Shown here: positions 17,995-28,145 of the stretch, in pieces | Layout of the letters: each line of letters begins with the position of its first letter | Position numbering within the stretch: position 1 is the first letter of the stretch | Origin: Candidatus Zixiibacteriota bacterium | Lineage (GTDB): Bacteria > RBG-13-66-14 > B26-G2 > WVWN01 | Assembly (NCBI GenBank): GCA_011773985.1 | Contig: WVWN01000053.1 | Coordinates: forward strand, 1 to 64,000 | Direction: 5' to 3' | DNA length: 64,000 nt | The notes under the pieces: generated by a model | The model's database searches: none | What the model saw: the letters and a program-made list of their open reading frames with translations, nothing else | Told to the model about the DNA's origin: nothing | Made by a program: the position numbers and the translations under genes

Positions 17995-19146
17995 ATGGCC
18001 TGGAACTGGGACCCGGCGCAAGAAGATGTACGCGAAAAGGCTCGCGCCTTCGCCGAGAAATACATTGACGCTGTGAGCCAAGAGCTCGACCGGCGGCCGC
18101 CCGAGTTCCCGGAAGATATTTTCAAAGCGATGGGGAAAGCTGGCTACTTAGGCTACCCGTCGGACCCGGCGTACGGCGGCCAGGGTAAAAACAAGCTGCT
18201 CTACGCCACGCTCATCGAGGAGATATCGTACGCCGACGCGGCGTTGGGTATCGTCATGGCGGTGCAAGTGCTGGCCTCGTATCCCATCGGGAAGTTCGGC
18301 ACCGACGAGCAGAAGAAGAAGTATCTGCCGAAGATGAACGTCGGCGAGCTCCACGGCGCCTTCGCGCTCACCGAGCCCGGCGCCGGCTCCGACGCCGCGG
18401 CGCAACAGGCCACCGCGACCCTCGACGGCGACCACTACGTCCTCAACGGCGAGAAGATCTTCATCTCCTCGGGTAACGTCGCGGACGTCGTCGTCGTAAT
18501 CTGCCGGGCCAACAACGCGGAGGAACCCGATAAGTTCAAAGTCTCGGCGTTAATATTCGACAGTCCCCAAGACCCGGGTTATTCAGCCGAAATTTTAAAA
18601 TACAAGATGGGCATACGCGCCTCGACGACGGCGCGGTTGTACTTCAAAGACGTCAAGATACCGAGGGAGAACCTCCTGGGAGAATTCGGCAAGGGGTTCC
18701 GCATCGCGCTGAACACGCTCGACGGCGCGCGCGTCGGCGTCGCGGCGCAGTCCGTGGGCATCTGCCAGCGGGCCTTCGACCTCGCCTCGGCCTACGCCAA
18801 AGAGCGCGAGCAGTTCGGCGCGCCCATCGCCAAGCTGCAAGCCATCCAGTGGATGATCGCGGATATGTCGGTCCGCCTCGAGGCGGCGCGGCTGCTGACG
18901 TACAAGGCCGCGCTCAAGGAGGCCGCGGGCGAGCCGGTGGGGCTCGAGGCCGCGCAGGCCAAGCTCTTCGCCTCCGAGGCCGCGAACTTCTGCGTGAATA
19001 AGTGCATGCAAATTCACGCCGGCTACGGCTTCGTCGGCGACTTCTCGCGCGTCGAGCAGCTCTACCGCGACCAGCGCATCACCGAGATATACGAAGGAAC
19101 CTCCGAGGTCCAGCGGCTGGTGATCGCGAACCATTTGCTAAGGTAA
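17995..19146 (+). CDS. Acyl-CoA dehydrogenase
   Basis: 383 residues, the size of short- to medium-chain FAD acyl-CoA dehydrogenases. The family signatures are [10 protein letters not shown] and the C-terminal [17 protein letters not shown], in which the Glu of Y-E-G-T-S is the usual catalytic base. It oxidises acyl-CoA to 2-enoyl-CoA and passes electrons to ETF, whose genes are not in this window. The ATG at 17995 has AGGAGG seven bases upstream; a GTG two codons earlier sits too close to it. Chain-length specificity cannot be read from sequence alone. Confidence 0.93.
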   Translation: MAWNWDPAQEDVREKARAFAEKYIDAVSQELDRRPPEFPEDIFKAMGKAGYLGYPSDPAYGGQGKNKLLYATLIEEISYADAALGIVMAVQVLASYPIGKFGTDEQKKKYLPKMNVGELHGAFALTEPGAGSDAAAQQATATLDGDHYVLNGEKIFISSGNVADVVVVICRANNAEEPDKFKVSALIFDSPQDPGYSAEILKYKMGIRASTTARLYFKDVKIPRENLLGEFGKGFRIALNTLDGARVGVAAQSVGICQRAFDLASAYAKEREQFGAPIAKLQAIQWMIADMSVRLEAARLLTYKAALKEAAGEPVGLEAAQAKLFASEAANFCVNKCMQIHAGYGFVGDFSRVEQLYRDQRITEIYEGTSEVQRLVIANHLLR

Positions 19147-19181
19147 AAATAACTAAGGCCCGGAAGAGGGGTCAGGTAGAC

Positions 19182-20849
19182 ATGTTCGATAAAAAGGAAC
19201 TCGAAAAAGTAACCAAGGCCAAAGCGGCCTGGGACAAGAAGGCCGCGGCGTGCGAGGAACGGAACGCCCTGTTCGAGACCGTGAGCGGCCTGCCGGTCGC
19301 GCCGCTCTACACCCCCGCCGACGTCGACGGCCTCGATTACGAAGCCGACGTCGGCGTCCCGGGCGAGTACCCGTTCACGCGCGGCGTCCAGACCAATATG
19401 TACCGCGGCCGCCTTTGGACGATGCGCCAGTTCGTCGGGTTCGGCTCCGCGGAGGACACCAACGCCCGCAACAAGTACCTCTTGAGTCACGGCCAGACGG
19501 GCCTTTCCATCGCCTTCGACCTGCCGACGATTATGGGCCGCGACTCGGACCACCCGTACTCGCACGGCGAGGTGGGCAAGTGCGGCGTCGCCGTCTCGTC
19601 GCTCGCCGACATGGAAGTCCTCTTCGACGGCATCCCTCTCGACCGCGTCTCGACGTCTATGACGATTAACGCCCCCGCGGCCCTCCTCTTGGCCTACTAC
19701 GTCGCCGTGGGCGAGAAGCAGGGCGTCGACTCTAAGCTCCTGCGCGGGACCATCCAGAACGATATCCTCAAGGAGTATATCGCGCAGAAGAGTTGGATCT
19801 ACCCCCCCGAGCCGTCGATGCGCATCATCACCGACATTATGGCCTATTGCGCCGAAGAGGTTCCCAAGTGGAACACCATCTCCATATCTGGATACCACAT
19901 CCGCGAGGCCGGCTCGACCGCGGCGCAGGAACTCGCCTTCACGCTCGCGGACGGCTTCGCGTACGTCGAGGCCGGCATCGCCGCCGGGATGGACGTGGAC
20001 ACCTTCGCGCCTCGCCTCTCCCATTTCTTCAACGCCCACCTCGACTTCTTCGAGGAGATCGCGAAGTACCGCGCGGCGCGGCGCATCTGGGCCAAGCGGA
20101 TGAGGAACAAGTATAAGGCCAAGAACCCGCGCTCGTGGCTCATGCGTTTTCATACGCAGACCGCGGGATGCAGCCTCACGGCGCAGCAGCCCGAGAACAA
20201 CATCGTCCGGACCGCGCTCGAGGCGCTGGCCGGCGTCCTGGGCGGGACGCAGTCGTTGCACACAAACTCCATGGATGAAACGCACGCGCTGCCCTCCCAG
20301 AAAGCGGTCCTCATCGCGCTCCGCACGCAACAGATCATCGCCTACGAGTCCGGCGTCGCGAATACCATCGACCCCCTCGCCGGCTCGTACTACGTCGAAC
20401 ACCTGACGAACAAACTCGAGCAGGAGGCGGAAGATTACTTCGACAAGATCGAGGCGCTGGGCGGCGTCCTGAAAGCTATCGAGAAGGGATTCTTCCAGAA
20501 GGAAATAGCCGATGCCGCGTACGCGTACCAGAAGAAGATCGAAGAAGGCAACCGCATACAGGTCGGCGTGAACGAGTTCAAACTCGAAGGTGAGAAGATC
20601 GAGATCGACCTCCTTAAGGTCGACCCGGCGGTGGAAAAGCACCAGCGGAAGCGCTTGGCGAAGGTCCGCGCGGAGCGTTCGGAGGCCGAGTGGAAGAAAG
20701 CGCTAGACGGCCTGCGGCAGGCCGCGCGCGACGGCACCAACCTCATGCCCCACTTTCTGGCCTGCGGCCGGACATACGCCACGCTGGGCGAGACGCTGGA
20801 CGTTTTGCGCGAGGAGTTCGGCGAGTACAAGGAGACGCCGGTATTTTAG
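19182..20849 (+). CDS. Methylmalonyl-CoA mutase large subunit, copy 1
   Basis: 555 residues, catalytic TIM-barrel part of a two-chain mutase without its own B12 domain. It contains [64 protein letters not shown] and [18 protein letters not shown]. By comparison with the Propionibacterium enzyme (Tyr89, Arg207, His244), Tyr74, Arg214 and His239 should hold the acyl carboxylate, so methylmalonyl-CoA rather than isobutyryl-CoA is the likely substrate. The start is ATG at 19182 behind AGGTAG; the longer frame overlaps the preceding gene. The B12 subunit follows 36 bases later. Confidence 0.93.
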   Translation: MFDKKELEKVTKAKAAWDKKAAACEERNALFETVSGLPVAPLYTPADVDGLDYEADVGVPGEYPFTRGVQTNMYRGRLWTMRQFVGFGSAEDTNARNKYLLSHGQTGLSIAFDLPTIMGRDSDHPYSHGEVGKCGVAVSSLADMEVLFDGIPLDRVSTSMTINAPAALLLAYYVAVGEKQGVDSKLLRGTIQNDILKEYIAQKSWIYPPEPSMRIITDIMAYCAEEVPKWNTISISGYHIREAGSTAAQELAFTLADGFAYVEAGIAAGMDVDTFAPRLSHFFNAHLDFFEEIAKYRAARRIWAKRMRNKYKAKNPRSWLMRFHTQTAGCSLTAQQPENNIVRTALEALAGVLGGTQSLHTNSMDETHALPSQKAVLIALRTQQIIAYESGVANTIDPLAGSYYVEHLTNKLEQEAEDYFDKIEALGGVLKAIEKGFFQKEIADAAYAYQKKIEEGNRIQVGVNEFKLEGEKIEIDLLKVDPAVEKHQRKRLAKVRAERSEAEWKKALDGLRQAARDGTNLMPHFLACGRTYATLGETLDVLREEFGEYKETPVF

Positions 20850-20885
20850 GCCGGCTCGAGCCGTTGCGGACGGCGGAGGTAGTAT

Positions 20886-21290
20886 ATGCCCGAGAAACGA
20901 ATCCGCGTATTGGTCGCGAAGCCGGGGCTCGACGGCCACGACCGCGGCGCCAAGGTCGTCGCGCGGGCGCTGCGCGACGCCGGCATGGAGGTCATCTACA
21001 CCGGCCTGCACCAGACGCCGGAGGCGATCGTGGAGGCGGCGCTGCAGGAGGACGTCGACGTCGTCGGCCTGTCCATTCTGTCGGGCGCCCACATGACGAT
21101 GTTCCCGCGCGTCCTCGAGCTTCTGCGACAGAAAGGCGCCGAGCACGTCGTCGTCACCGGCGGCGGCATCCTCCCCGACAACGATATCGCCGAATTGCAA
21201 AAGATCGGCGTGGGCCGGCTCTTCACCCCCGGCGCGGCGACGGACGAGATCGTCAAGTATATCCGCGAGGCCGCGGCCTCGGATAATTAA
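20886..21290 (+). CDS. Methylmalonyl-CoA mutase small (B12-binding) subunit
   Basis: 134 residues forming only the cobalamin-binding Rossmann-like domain. It has the base-off motif D-G-H-D-R-G (His18 should ligate cobalt), then LSGAHM and [11 protein letters not shown]. It should pair with one or both mutase large subunits (19182 and 25287). A clear GGAGG lies six bases before the ATG. Confidence 0.95.
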   Translation: MPEKRIRVLVAKPGLDGHDRGAKVVARALRDAGMEVIYTGLHQTPEAIVEAALQEDVDVVGLSILSGAHMTMFPRVLELLRQKGAEHVVVTGGGILPDNDIAELQKIGVGRLFTPGAATDEIVKYIREAAASDN

Positions 21291-21305
21291 CGCGCTTTGA
21301 CGAAT

Positions 21306-22856
21306 ATGGCCAACGAAGAACTCTACGAGAGGCTGGCCAAGGTGCGCGCCCGGGCGCTCGAGGGCGGCGGCCCGGAACGCGTCAAGAAACAGCACGACGC
21401 CGGCAAGCTCACCGCGCGCGAGCGCCTCGACATCCTCCTCGACGAGGGGACCTTCCGCGAGCTCGACGCGGCCGTCGTCCACCGCTGCCACGACTTCGGC
21501 ATGGAGGAGCGGCTCGTACCGGGCGACGCCGTCGTCACCGGCTACGGCAACGTCAACGGCCGCCTCACTTTCGTCTTCGCCCAGGACTTCACCTCCTTCG
21601 GCGGCACGCTCTCCAAAGCGCACGGCGAGAAAATCTGCAAGGTTTGCGACCACGCCATGCGCGTCGGCGCGCCCATCGTAGGGCTCAACGACTCGGGCGG
21701 CGCGCGCATCCAGGAGGGCGTCGACTCGCTGGCCGGCTACGCCGACATCTTCCTGCGCAACACGCTCGCCTCGGGCGTCGTGCCGCAGATCGCGGCCATC
21801 ATGGGCCCGTGCGCCGGCGGCGCCGTATACTCCCCCGCGGTCATGGACTTCACCTTCATGGTGGAGGGCACGTCGTACATGTTCCTCACCGGGCCGGACG
21901 TCATCAAGACCGTGATGAACGAGGACGTGACGTTCGAGGAGCTGGGCGGGCCCCACGTCCACGCCACCAAGTCCGGCTGCTGCCACGTCGTCGCGAAAAA
22001 CGAAGTGGAGTGCCTGCAAGAGATTCGCCGCCTCCTCTCCTTCCTGCCGCAGAATAACCTGGAGGACGTGCCGTACGTCGAGACCGGCGACGACCCGGCT
22101 CGAGCCGACCCGGAATTAGACACGTTGCTCCCCGACTCGGCGACCAAGCCGTACGACATGAAAGACGTCATCCGACGCGTCGTCGACGACGGCGACTTCT
22201 TCGAGGTCCACAAAGACTTCGCGCCCAACATGATATGCGGCTTCGCGCGCATGGCGGGCCGGACCGTCGGCATCAACGCCCATCAACCGCTGGTGCTCGC
22301 CGGCTGCCTGGATATCGACTCCGCTTGCAAGTCGGCGCGCTTCATCCGCTTTTGCGACGCTTTCAACATCCCGCTCCTCACCTTCTCGGACGTGCCGGGC
22401 TTCCTGCCGGGGACGGCGCAGGAGTACGGCGGCGTCATCAAGCACGGCGCGATGCTCTTATACGCGTACGGCGAGGCCACGGTCCCCAAGGTCCACGTCA
22501 TCGTCCGCAAGTCGTACGGCGGCGCGTACGCCGTTACGTCAACCAAGCACATGCGCGGCGACACGGTCTACGCGTGGCCCACCGCGGAAATCGCGGTAAT
22601 GGGCCCCGAGGGCGCGGTAAACATATTGCACCGGCGCGAGCTGGCGGAGGCGAAGGACCCGGCTAAGCTGCGCGAGAAGCTTGTCGCCGAGTTCCGCGAA
22701 AAATTCGCGAACCCCTACATCGCCGCGGAGCTCGGCTACGTCGACGAGGTGATAATGCCGCGGGAGACGCGGCCTCGCGTCGTCCAGGCGCTCGAGATGC
22801 TCCGGAACAAACGCGACAAGAACCCGCCCAAGAAGCACGGGAATATACCGTTGTAA
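21306..22856 (+). CDS. pccB: Propionyl-CoA carboxylase carboxyltransferase (beta) subunit
   Basis: 516 residues, the normal size of PccB/MmdA carboxyltransferases. It has [42 protein letters not shown] and [12 protein letters not shown]. It moves CO2 from carboxybiotin to propionyl-CoA, giving (S)-methylmalonyl-CoA. MmdA of the Na+-pumping decarboxylase is similar, but no membrane MmdB is present and a biotin carboxylase follows, which favours the carboxylase. The start is ATG at 21306; a TTG at 21297 is possible, and neither has a strong ribosome site. Its last codons are duplicated 402 bases downstream. Confidence 0.93.
   Translation: MANEELYERLAKVRARALEGGGPERVKKQHDAGKLTARERLDILLDEGTFRELDAAVVHRCHDFGMEERLVPGDAVVTGYGNVNGRLTFVFAQDFTSFGGTLSKAHGEKICKVCDHAMRVGAPIVGLNDSGGARIQEGVDSLAGYADIFLRNTLASGVVPQIAAIMGPCAGGAVYSPAVMDFTFMVEGTSYMFLTGPDVIKTVMNEDVTFEELGGPHVHATKSGCCHVVAKNEVECLQEIRRLLSFLPQNNLEDVPYVETGDDPARADPELDTLLPDSATKPYDMKDVIRRVVDDGDFFEVHKDFAPNMICGFARMAGRTVGINAHQPLVLAGCLDIDSACKSARFIRFCDAFNIPLLTFSDVPGFLPGTAQEYGGVIKHGAMLLYAYGEATVPKVHVIVRKSYGGAYAVTSTKHMRGDTVYAWPTAEIAVMGPEGAVNILHRRELAEAKDPAKLREKLVAEFREKFANPYIAAELGYVDEVIMPRETRPRVVQALEMLRNKRDKNPPKKHGNIPL
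22823..22855 (+). repeat. Direct repeat, copy 1 (3' end of pccB)
   Basis: 33 bases covering the last codons of pccB (PKKHGNIPL). They are repeated at 23225-23257 with a single mismatch (22827 C versus 23229 A). The spacing is 402 bases and the reading phase is kept. Confidence 0.9.
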
Positions 22857-22926
22857 AAAGGTAGTAGCCGGGCTCGGCGAGTTCGGGGCGTCTATACTAT
22901 TTCATTTCTTACCGTGGAGGCTTTAT

Positions 22927-23142
22927 ATGGTTAACGAGAAAAATAACGTAATTAACGATGAGGCCGTCGAAACCGCGGATTTCGAAACGGTAACCGTTGC
23001 CTTAATTAGGCAAATAAGCAACCGTGTTAACGTCATCAAAGGTTGGGTAGTATTTATCGGCATCTTGTTCCTAATATCCCTCGTTTTGGGTATATTAGGA
23101 ACGTGGATTACATTATCTGCCATAAAAGGAGTCGCGCCTTAA
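22927..23142 (+). CDS. Small single-helix membrane protein, unknown function
   Basis: 71 residues. An acidic and polar N-terminal half (about 1-38) is followed by one hydrophobic helix (about 39-65, VVFIGILFLISLVLGILGTW). The ATG is preceded by GGAGG with a six-base spacer, a strong ribosome site. Codons are AT-richer than those of its neighbours. It lies inside the carboxylase operon between pccB and the biotin carboxylase, bounded by the 33-bp direct repeat, so it looks inserted. It is not OadG/MmdD-like, since those have the helix at the N-terminus. I do not recognise a family. Confidence 0.7.
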   Translation: MVNEKNNVINDEAVETADFETVTVALIRQISNRVNVIKGWVVFIGILFLISLVLGILGTWITLSAIKGVAP

Positions 23143-23224
23143 CGACAAACCCCTCGTCCGTTGCCACCGCGAATCGCGGCAAAAAGGCCCGCGGCGGGGC
23201 CTTAATCAACAAACGCTACCATAC

Positions 23225-23257
23225 CCCGACCAAGAAGCACGGGAATATACCGTTGTA
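23225..23257 (+). repeat. Direct repeat, copy 2 (relic of the pccB 3' end)
   Basis: Near-identical copy (32 of 33 bases) of the end of pccB, with a stop codon (TAG at 23256-23258) in the same frame. It sits just before the biotin carboxylase start at 23273, as pccB itself would if nothing lay between them. The bases upstream of it (23143-23224) hold no gene I can support. Confidence 0.9.
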
Positions 23258-23272
23258 GTTTAGGGGCGTAAT

Positions 23273-24784
23273 TTGTTTAAAAAAATCCTAATAGCCAACC
23301 GCGGGGAAATAGCCGTCCGCGTGATGCGAACGTGCCGCGAGATGGGCGTCGCGAGCGTGGGCGTCTACTCCGACGCGGACCGCCCGGCGCCCCACGTCCG
23401 CTACGCCGACGAAGTCTACAACATCGGCCCGCCGCCGGCGAGCGAATCTTATTTAAATATAAGTAAAATTATCGACGTCGCCCGGCGCTCCGGCGCCGAG
23501 GCCATCCACCCGGGCTACGGCTTCCTGGCCGAGAACGCCGACTTCGCCGAAGCGTGCCGCGAGGCCGATTTCCCATTTGTCGGGCCGTCGCCGGAGACGC
23601 TGCGCGCCGCGGGCGACAAGCAGGGCGCCCGGGCGACTATGGCCGCGGCGGGCATCCCGGTGATACCCGGCTCCGACCCGGCGCTACGCGGGGACGAGGA
23701 CATCGCGAAAGCGGCGGCTGAGATCGGCTGGCCGGTGATGATAAAGGCCGCGGCCGGGGGCGGCGGCAAAGGTATGCGCATCTGCGCGCGCGCCGAAGAT
23801 TTCGGCGAACTCCTGAAGCAAGCGCGCGGCGAAGCCGAAAGCGCGTTCGGCGACGACACGGTTTACGTCGAGAAGTGCATAGTGAAGCCGCGCCACGTCG
23901 AGTTCCAGATCCTCGCGGACGCGCAGGGCAACGTCGTACATCTCTTCGAGCGCGAGTGTTCCATCCAGCGGCGTCACCAGAAGCTCATCGAGGAATCGCC
24001 GTCGCCCGTGCTCGACGGCGAGTTGCGCGCGCGGATGGCGGAGGCCGCGGTCACCGCGGCCCGCGCCTCGAATTATACCAACGCCGGGACGATAGAATTT
24101 TTGTTGGACGCGGACCGCAACTTCTACTTCCTGGAGGTAAACGCCCGCCTCCAGGTCGAGCACCCGGTGACCGAGCTCGTAACCGGCGTCGACCTCGTAA
24201 AGGAACAATTGCGCATAGCGGCGGGGGAGCCGTTAAGATTTGCCCAAAAGGATATAAAGCACCGCGGCGCCGCGATCGAGTGCCGCATCTCCGCGGAGGA
24301 CCCCGCTAACAACTTCTACCCGGCGACGGGGACGATTTCCCGGCTCCGCCTGCCGTCCGGCCCGGGCGTCCGCTTCGACGGCGGCATCGCCCAGGGCTAC
24401 GAGGTCCCCATTTACTACGACCCGCTCATCGCCAAGCTCGTCGCCTGGGCGGAGTGCCGGCCTCTCGCGATCGAGCGGATGCACCGCGCGCTGAACGAAT
24501 TCGTGTTGGACGGCGTCGCGACCACGATACCTTTCCACCGCTGGGTGATGGCATCGGACGCCTTCCGGGAAGGCGACTTCGACACCTCGTTCGTAGAGGA
24601 GTATTTTCGACCGGAAGCCGCGCGCGTCGAAGATTTGGAAAAGGCGGCCGCGGTCTTGTGCACCCTCCTCACCCATTTCCGCGAAGGGGCTGCGCCGGCC
24701 GCCGGCGCCCCGAGCCGCGACGGCGCCTTGGCCGTCGACCCCTGGCGCCTCGCGGCCCGCCGCGAGGGGGTGGGAAGCGAATGA
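23273..24784 (+). CDS. Biotin carboxylase subunit of acyl-CoA carboxylase
   Basis: 503 residues. The N-terminal KKILIANRGEIAVRVMRTC, the ATP-grasp glycine loop AAAGGGGKGMRI, ERECSIQRRHQKLIEE and EVNARLQVEHPVTE are standard. It carboxylates biotin with bicarbonate and ATP. It belongs with pccB and the separate biotin carrier that follows, a split version of PccA. The tail after about residue 455 differs from AccC. The start is TTG at 23273 with AGGGG seven bases upstream. The stop overlaps the next gene as ATGA. Confidence 0.93.
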   Translation: MFKKILIANRGEIAVRVMRTCREMGVASVGVYSDADRPAPHVRYADEVYNIGPPPASESYLNISKIIDVARRSGAEAIHPGYGFLAENADFAEACREADFPFVGPSPETLRAAGDKQGARATMAAAGIPVIPGSDPALRGDEDIAKAAAEIGWPVMIKAAAGGGGKGMRICARAEDFGELLKQARGEAESAFGDDTVYVEKCIVKPRHVEFQILADAQGNVVHLFERECSIQRRHQKLIEESPSPVLDGELRARMAEAAVTAARASNYTNAGTIEFLLDADRNFYFLEVNARLQVEHPVTELVTGVDLVKEQLRIAAGEPLRFAQKDIKHRGAAIECRISAEDPANNFYPATGTISRLRLPSGPGVRFDGGIAQGYEVPIYYDPLIAKLVAWAECRPLAIERMHRALNEFVLDGVATTIPFHRWVMASDAFREGDFDTSFVEEYFRPEAARVEDLEKAAAVLCTLLTHFREGAAPAAGAPSRDGALAVDPWRLAARREGVGSE

Positions 24785-25290
24785 GGTACTGGACGACGAT
24801 CGGCGACCGCTCCTACGAGCTGACGGTGGAGGGCGAGGGGGCCTCGCTCGCGGTCGCGGTGGACGGGACGCCGCTCGAGCTGGACTACTACGAGGTCGCG
24901 CGCGGGGCGACGTACTCCCTGATACTCGACGGCCGCTCGTACGAGTTGTGGGTGCGCTCGGGCGACGGCGGCTACGTCGTCTTCGTCGCCGGCCATACGC
25001 TCGCGGTGTCGGTGGAGGACGAGCGGCAGCGGCGCATCCGCGAGCTGAAGGGCGCCGCGGGCGTCGGGGAGCAGGGCGCGGTCGAGTTGAGGGCGCCTAT
25101 GCCGGCGGTCGTCCTGGACGTAATGGTGGCGCCGGGCGACGGCGTTACGGAAGGCCAGGGGCTTTGCGTCATCGAGGCCATGAAGATGGAGAACCTGATG
25201 CGCGCGCCCCGCGACGGCGTCGTGAAAGAAGTTAAAATCGAAAAGGGTAAGGGCGTCGGCCTAAACGACGTCATGGTAATCATAGAATGA
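24781..25290 (+). CDS. Biotin carboxyl carrier protein of acyl-CoA carboxylase
   Basis: 169 residues. The C-terminal biotinyl domain (about 100-169) carries E-A-M-K-M-E-N with the biotinylated Lys at 135. The N-terminal ~80 residues form a beta-rich part resembling the domain that precedes the biotinyl domain in PccA. It carries carboxybiotin from the biotin carboxylase to PccB. The gene starts and ends with ATGA overlaps to its neighbours, so all three are translationally coupled. Confidence 0.92.
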   Translation: MRYWTTIGDRSYELTVEGEGASLAVAVDGTPLELDYYEVARGATYSLILDGRSYELWVRSGDGGYVVFVAGHTLAVSVEDERQRRIRELKGAAGVGEQGAVELRAPMPAVVLDVMVAPGDGVTEGQGLCVIEAMKMENLMRAPRDGVVKEVKIEKGKGVGLNDVMVIIE

Positions 25291-26900
25291 CGGCAAAAGA
25301 CGAAACCGCTCCCGCGCGTGAGGTCGCGACCACCTCCGGGGTGAAGGTGAAAACGGTTTATAAACCGGAGGACGCGCCGGTCGACTACGCGCGCGAGCTG
25401 GGCGAGCCAGGCGCACCGCCTTTCACGCGCGGCATATACGCCGACATGTACCGCGGCCGCCTTTGGACGATGCGCCAGTACGCCGGTTACGCTACCGCCG
25501 CGGAGACCAACAAACGGTACCGCTACCTTCTCTCGCAAGGCCAGACGGGCCTCTCCGTCGCCTTCGACCTGCCGACGCAGTGCGGGTACGACTCGGACGC
25601 CGCGCTCGCGCGCGGCGAGGTGGGTCGGACCGGCGTCGCCATATCCACCCTCGACGACCTGGCGGCCCTCTTCGACGGCATTCCGCTGGCCGACGTCTCC
25701 ACGTCAATGACCATAAACGCTACGGCGTCGACACTATTGGCGATGTACGTCGTCCTCGCAAAGCGGCGAGGCGCGGAACCATCGAAGTTGCGCGGGACCG
25801 TCCAAAACGACATCCTCAAGGAATTCTTCGCGCGCGGTAACTACATCTACCCGCCGGCGCCTTCGCTCCGCCTCGCGACGGACCTCATCCGCTACTGCGC
25901 GGCGAACATGCCGTCCTGGAACAGCATCTCCATTTCGGGATACCACATCCGCGAGGCCGGCGCGACCGCGGCGCAGGAAGTAGCGTTCACCTTCGCGGAC
26001 GCCGTCGCGTACGTCGAGGCCGCGCTAGCCGCGGGCCTGGACGTGGACGACTTCGCGCCCCGCCTCAGCTTCTTCTTCGGCGCGCACAACGATTTGCTCG
26101 AGGAGGTGGCGAAGTTCCGCGCGGCGCGACGGGTCTGGTGTCGCCTTATGGCGGACCGCTTCGGCGCCAAGAACCCGCGCTCGATGATGCTGCGCTTCCA
26201 CACGCAGACGGCCGGCTGCACGCTCACGGCTCAGCAGCCCGCGAACAACGTCGTGCGCGTCGCGCTGCAGGCGCTGGCCGCGGTACTCGGCGGAACGCAA
26301 TCGCTACACACCAACTCGCGCGACGAGGCGCTGGCGCTTCCCTCCGAGCAGTCCGCGCTCATCGCCCTCCGCACGCAACAGATAATCGCGCACGAGAGCG
26401 GCGTCGCCGTCACAGCCGACCCCCTCGCCGGCTCGTACTACGTCGAGGCGCTGACCGGCGAGCTCGAGGCGCGCGTCGAAGAATACCTCAAAGAAATCGA
26501 CGCCTTAGGCGGTGCGCTGAAGGCGGTGGAGAGCGGCTACTTCGCGGACGAGATCGCCGCGAGCGCGTACCGGTACCAAAAAGACGTCGAGGAGAAAAAG
26601 CGCGTCGTCGTCGGCGTGAACGAATACGTAACCGAGGGCGCGCCGCCCTTCGAGACGCTGCGCGTGGACCCGGCGCTCGAGCGCTCCCGCGCGGAAGAGC
26701 TCGCCGCCTACCGCGAAAGGCGCGACAGCGTCAAACTCGAGGAGGCGCTCGCCGCTTTGCGCGAGGCCGCCGCGGCCGACGGCGCGCCGCTGATGGAATC
26801 CACGCTCGCGTGCGTCGAGGCGGGGGCGACGGTGGGCGAGATATCCGACGCGCTGCGCGAGGTGTGGGGCGAGTACGACAAAACGAAAGGACCGGCGTGA
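25287..26900 (+). CDS. Methylmalonyl-CoA mutase large subunit, copy 2
   Basis: 537 residues, clearly paralogous to the product at 19182 throughout, with [57 protein letters not shown] and [18 protein letters not shown]. The residues matching Tyr89, Arg207 and His244 of the reference mutase are kept (Tyr55, Arg195, His220), so it does not look like an isobutyryl-CoA type. No second B12 subunit gene follows, so it may share the one at 20886. The first ~20 residues are Thr/Ala-rich and unlike copy 1. It overlaps the carrier gene and the epimerase gene. Confidence 0.9.
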   Translation: MTAKDETAPAREVATTSGVKVKTVYKPEDAPVDYARELGEPGAPPFTRGIYADMYRGRLWTMRQYAGYATAAETNKRYRYLLSQGQTGLSVAFDLPTQCGYDSDAALARGEVGRTGVAISTLDDLAALFDGIPLADVSTSMTINATASTLLAMYVVLAKRRGAEPSKLRGTVQNDILKEFFARGNYIYPPAPSLRLATDLIRYCAANMPSWNSISISGYHIREAGATAAQEVAFTFADAVAYVEAALAAGLDVDDFAPRLSFFFGAHNDLLEEVAKFRAARRVWCRLMADRFGAKNPRSMMLRFHTQTAGCTLTAQQPANNVVRVALQALAAVLGGTQSLHTNSRDEALALPSEQSALIALRTQQIIAHESGVAVTADPLAGSYYVEALTGELEARVEEYLKEIDALGGALKAVESGYFADEIAASAYRYQKDVEEKKRVVVGVNEYVTEGAPPFETLRVDPALERSRAEELAAYRERRDSVKLEEALAALREAAAADGAPLMESTLACVEAGATVGEISDALREVWGEYDKTKGPA

Positions 26901-27304
26901 CGGTGAAGGGCGCGGAGCTCGAGCACGTCGGCGTCGCGGTCAAAAGCATAGCTGAGACGAGGCGACTTTACGAGGAGGCGCTCGGCCTTACGCTCGGGGG
27001 CGAGGAAGTTCTCGCGGAGCAGGGCCTCAAGCTCGTTTTCTTTGACGCCGGCGGCGTAAAAATTGAACTGCTCGAGGGCCTGGGTGAGGACCCGATATCC
27101 AGATTTATTGAAAAACGGGGCCCCGGTATTCATCACCTCTGCTTCAAGGTCGACGACGTGGAAGCGGCGGCGGCCTCGCTAAAAACGGACGGGTACGAAT
27201 TCATAACGGAAGCGCCGTACGAGGGCGGGTACGGCTCGCGCGTAATCTTCATGAAGCCGTCGAGCACGTTCGGCGTCCTTATCGAGTTAATACAAGAAGG
27301 TTAA
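26897..27304 (+). CDS. mce: Methylmalonyl-CoA epimerase
   Basis: 135 residues of the vicinal-oxygen-chelate fold. [19 protein letters not shown] and the late E-L-I carry the expected His, His and Glu metal ligands. It interconverts (S)- and (R)-methylmalonyl-CoA between the carboxylase and the mutase. The start is GTG at 26897, overlapping the mutase stop as GTGA, with AAAGGA upstream. The gene completes the propionyl-CoA to succinyl-CoA set. Confidence 0.93.
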   Translation: MTVKGAELEHVGVAVKSIAETRRLYEEALGLTLGGEEVLAEQGLKLVFFDAGGVKIELLEGLGEDPISRFIEKRGPGIHHLCFKVDDVEAAAASLKTDGYEFITEAPYEGGYGSRVIFMKPSSTFGVLIELIQEG

Positions 27305-27345
27305 ACAAGCCGGTCCTTTAACCCTAAGCGTAAAAGGGAGAAGAT

Positions 27346-28110
27346 ATGGCATTCATCAACGTTACGAAAGACGGCGCCGTCGCGACGCTCACTATCAGCC
27401 GGCCCGACGCGCTAAACGCGCTCAACGAAGAAGTTTTAGCCGAGCTTGAGAAAACAATCACAGAGCTCGACGCCGACAAAGGGGTCCTAGTCGTCGTCGT
27501 GACCGGCGAGGGGAAGGCGTTCGTCGCCGGCGCGGACATCGCCGCGATGGCGGACATGAACGCCGCGGAGGCCAAGGCTTTCGCCGAGAACGGCCAGCGC
27601 GTATTTCTGGCGCTCGAGCGCGCGCACTTCGTAACCGTCGCCGCGGTGAATGGCTTCGCGCTGGGCGGCGGGATGGAGCTCGCGCTGGCGTGCGACCTGC
27701 GCTTCGCCTCCACGAAGGCCAAGATGGGCCAGCCGGAGGTCAGCCTGGGCGTGACGCCCGGCTTCGGCGGGACGCAGCGGCTGCCGAAGCTCGTCGGCCC
27801 GGGCAAGGCGATGTATTTGTTAACGACGGGCGAACAGGTCGACGGCGCGCGGGCGCTCGAGCTTGGCTTAGTCAACGGCGTCTTCGAGCCGGAGGAGCTG
27901 ATGCCGAAGGTCAAGGAGCAGGCCGAGGCCATCGCCAAGAAAGGCCCCACGTCGCTCGCGATGGTGAAGAAGGCCGTGCACGAAGGTTTAACCCTCGGCG
28001 TCGAGGAGGGTTGCAAGCTGGAGGCCGAAGTCTTCGGCAGGTGCTTCGAGAGCGGCGAGGGAAACGAGGGTATGAGAGCGTTCTTAGAGAAGCGCGCGCC
28101 GAAGTGGTAA
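27346..28110 (+). CDS. Enoyl-CoA hydratase (crotonase family)
   Basis: 254 residues. ISRPDALNALN, AGADIAAM (oxyanion loop), GGGMELALACD and GQPEVSLGVTPGFGGTQRLPKL are present. Both Glu residues matching Glu144 and Glu164 of the rat hydratase are kept, which supports true hydratase activity on short-chain enoyl-CoA such as crotonyl-CoA. It is followed by a thiolase and a 3-hydroxyacyl-CoA dehydrogenase, so the three steps after the dehydrogenase at 17995 are all in one operon. Confidence 0.94.
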   Translation: MAFINVTKDGAVATLTISRPDALNALNEEVLAELEKTITELDADKGVLVVVVTGEGKAFVAGADIAAMADMNAAEAKAFAENGQRVFLALERAHFVTVAAVNGFALGGGMELALACDLRFASTKAKMGQPEVSLGVTPGFGGTQRLPKLVGPGKAMYLLTTGEQVDGARALELGLVNGVFEPEELMPKVKEQAEAIAKKGPTSLAMVKKAVHEGLTLGVEEGCKLEAEVFGRCFESGEGNEGMRAFLEKRAPKW

Positions 28111-28145
28111 GCGCGCGCCCGTTCTAAATCGTGAAGGAGGTTGGA

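Noticed and set aside
19062-20642. 526-residue frame opposite the first mutase gene
   Set aside because: A reverse shadow of mcm, rich in Arg, Asp and Val, with no recognisable domain.
23043-23258. 71-residue frame overlapping the small membrane gene and ending with the pccB tail
   Set aside because: Its main part is an out-of-frame shadow of the gene at 22927. Only its end matches pccB, because of the duplicated repeat.
21306-25290. Na+-pumping methylmalonyl-CoA decarboxylase
   Set aside because: No membrane beta subunit is present and a biotin carboxylase is, so a carboxylase fits better. The 71-residue membrane protein is not MmdD-like.
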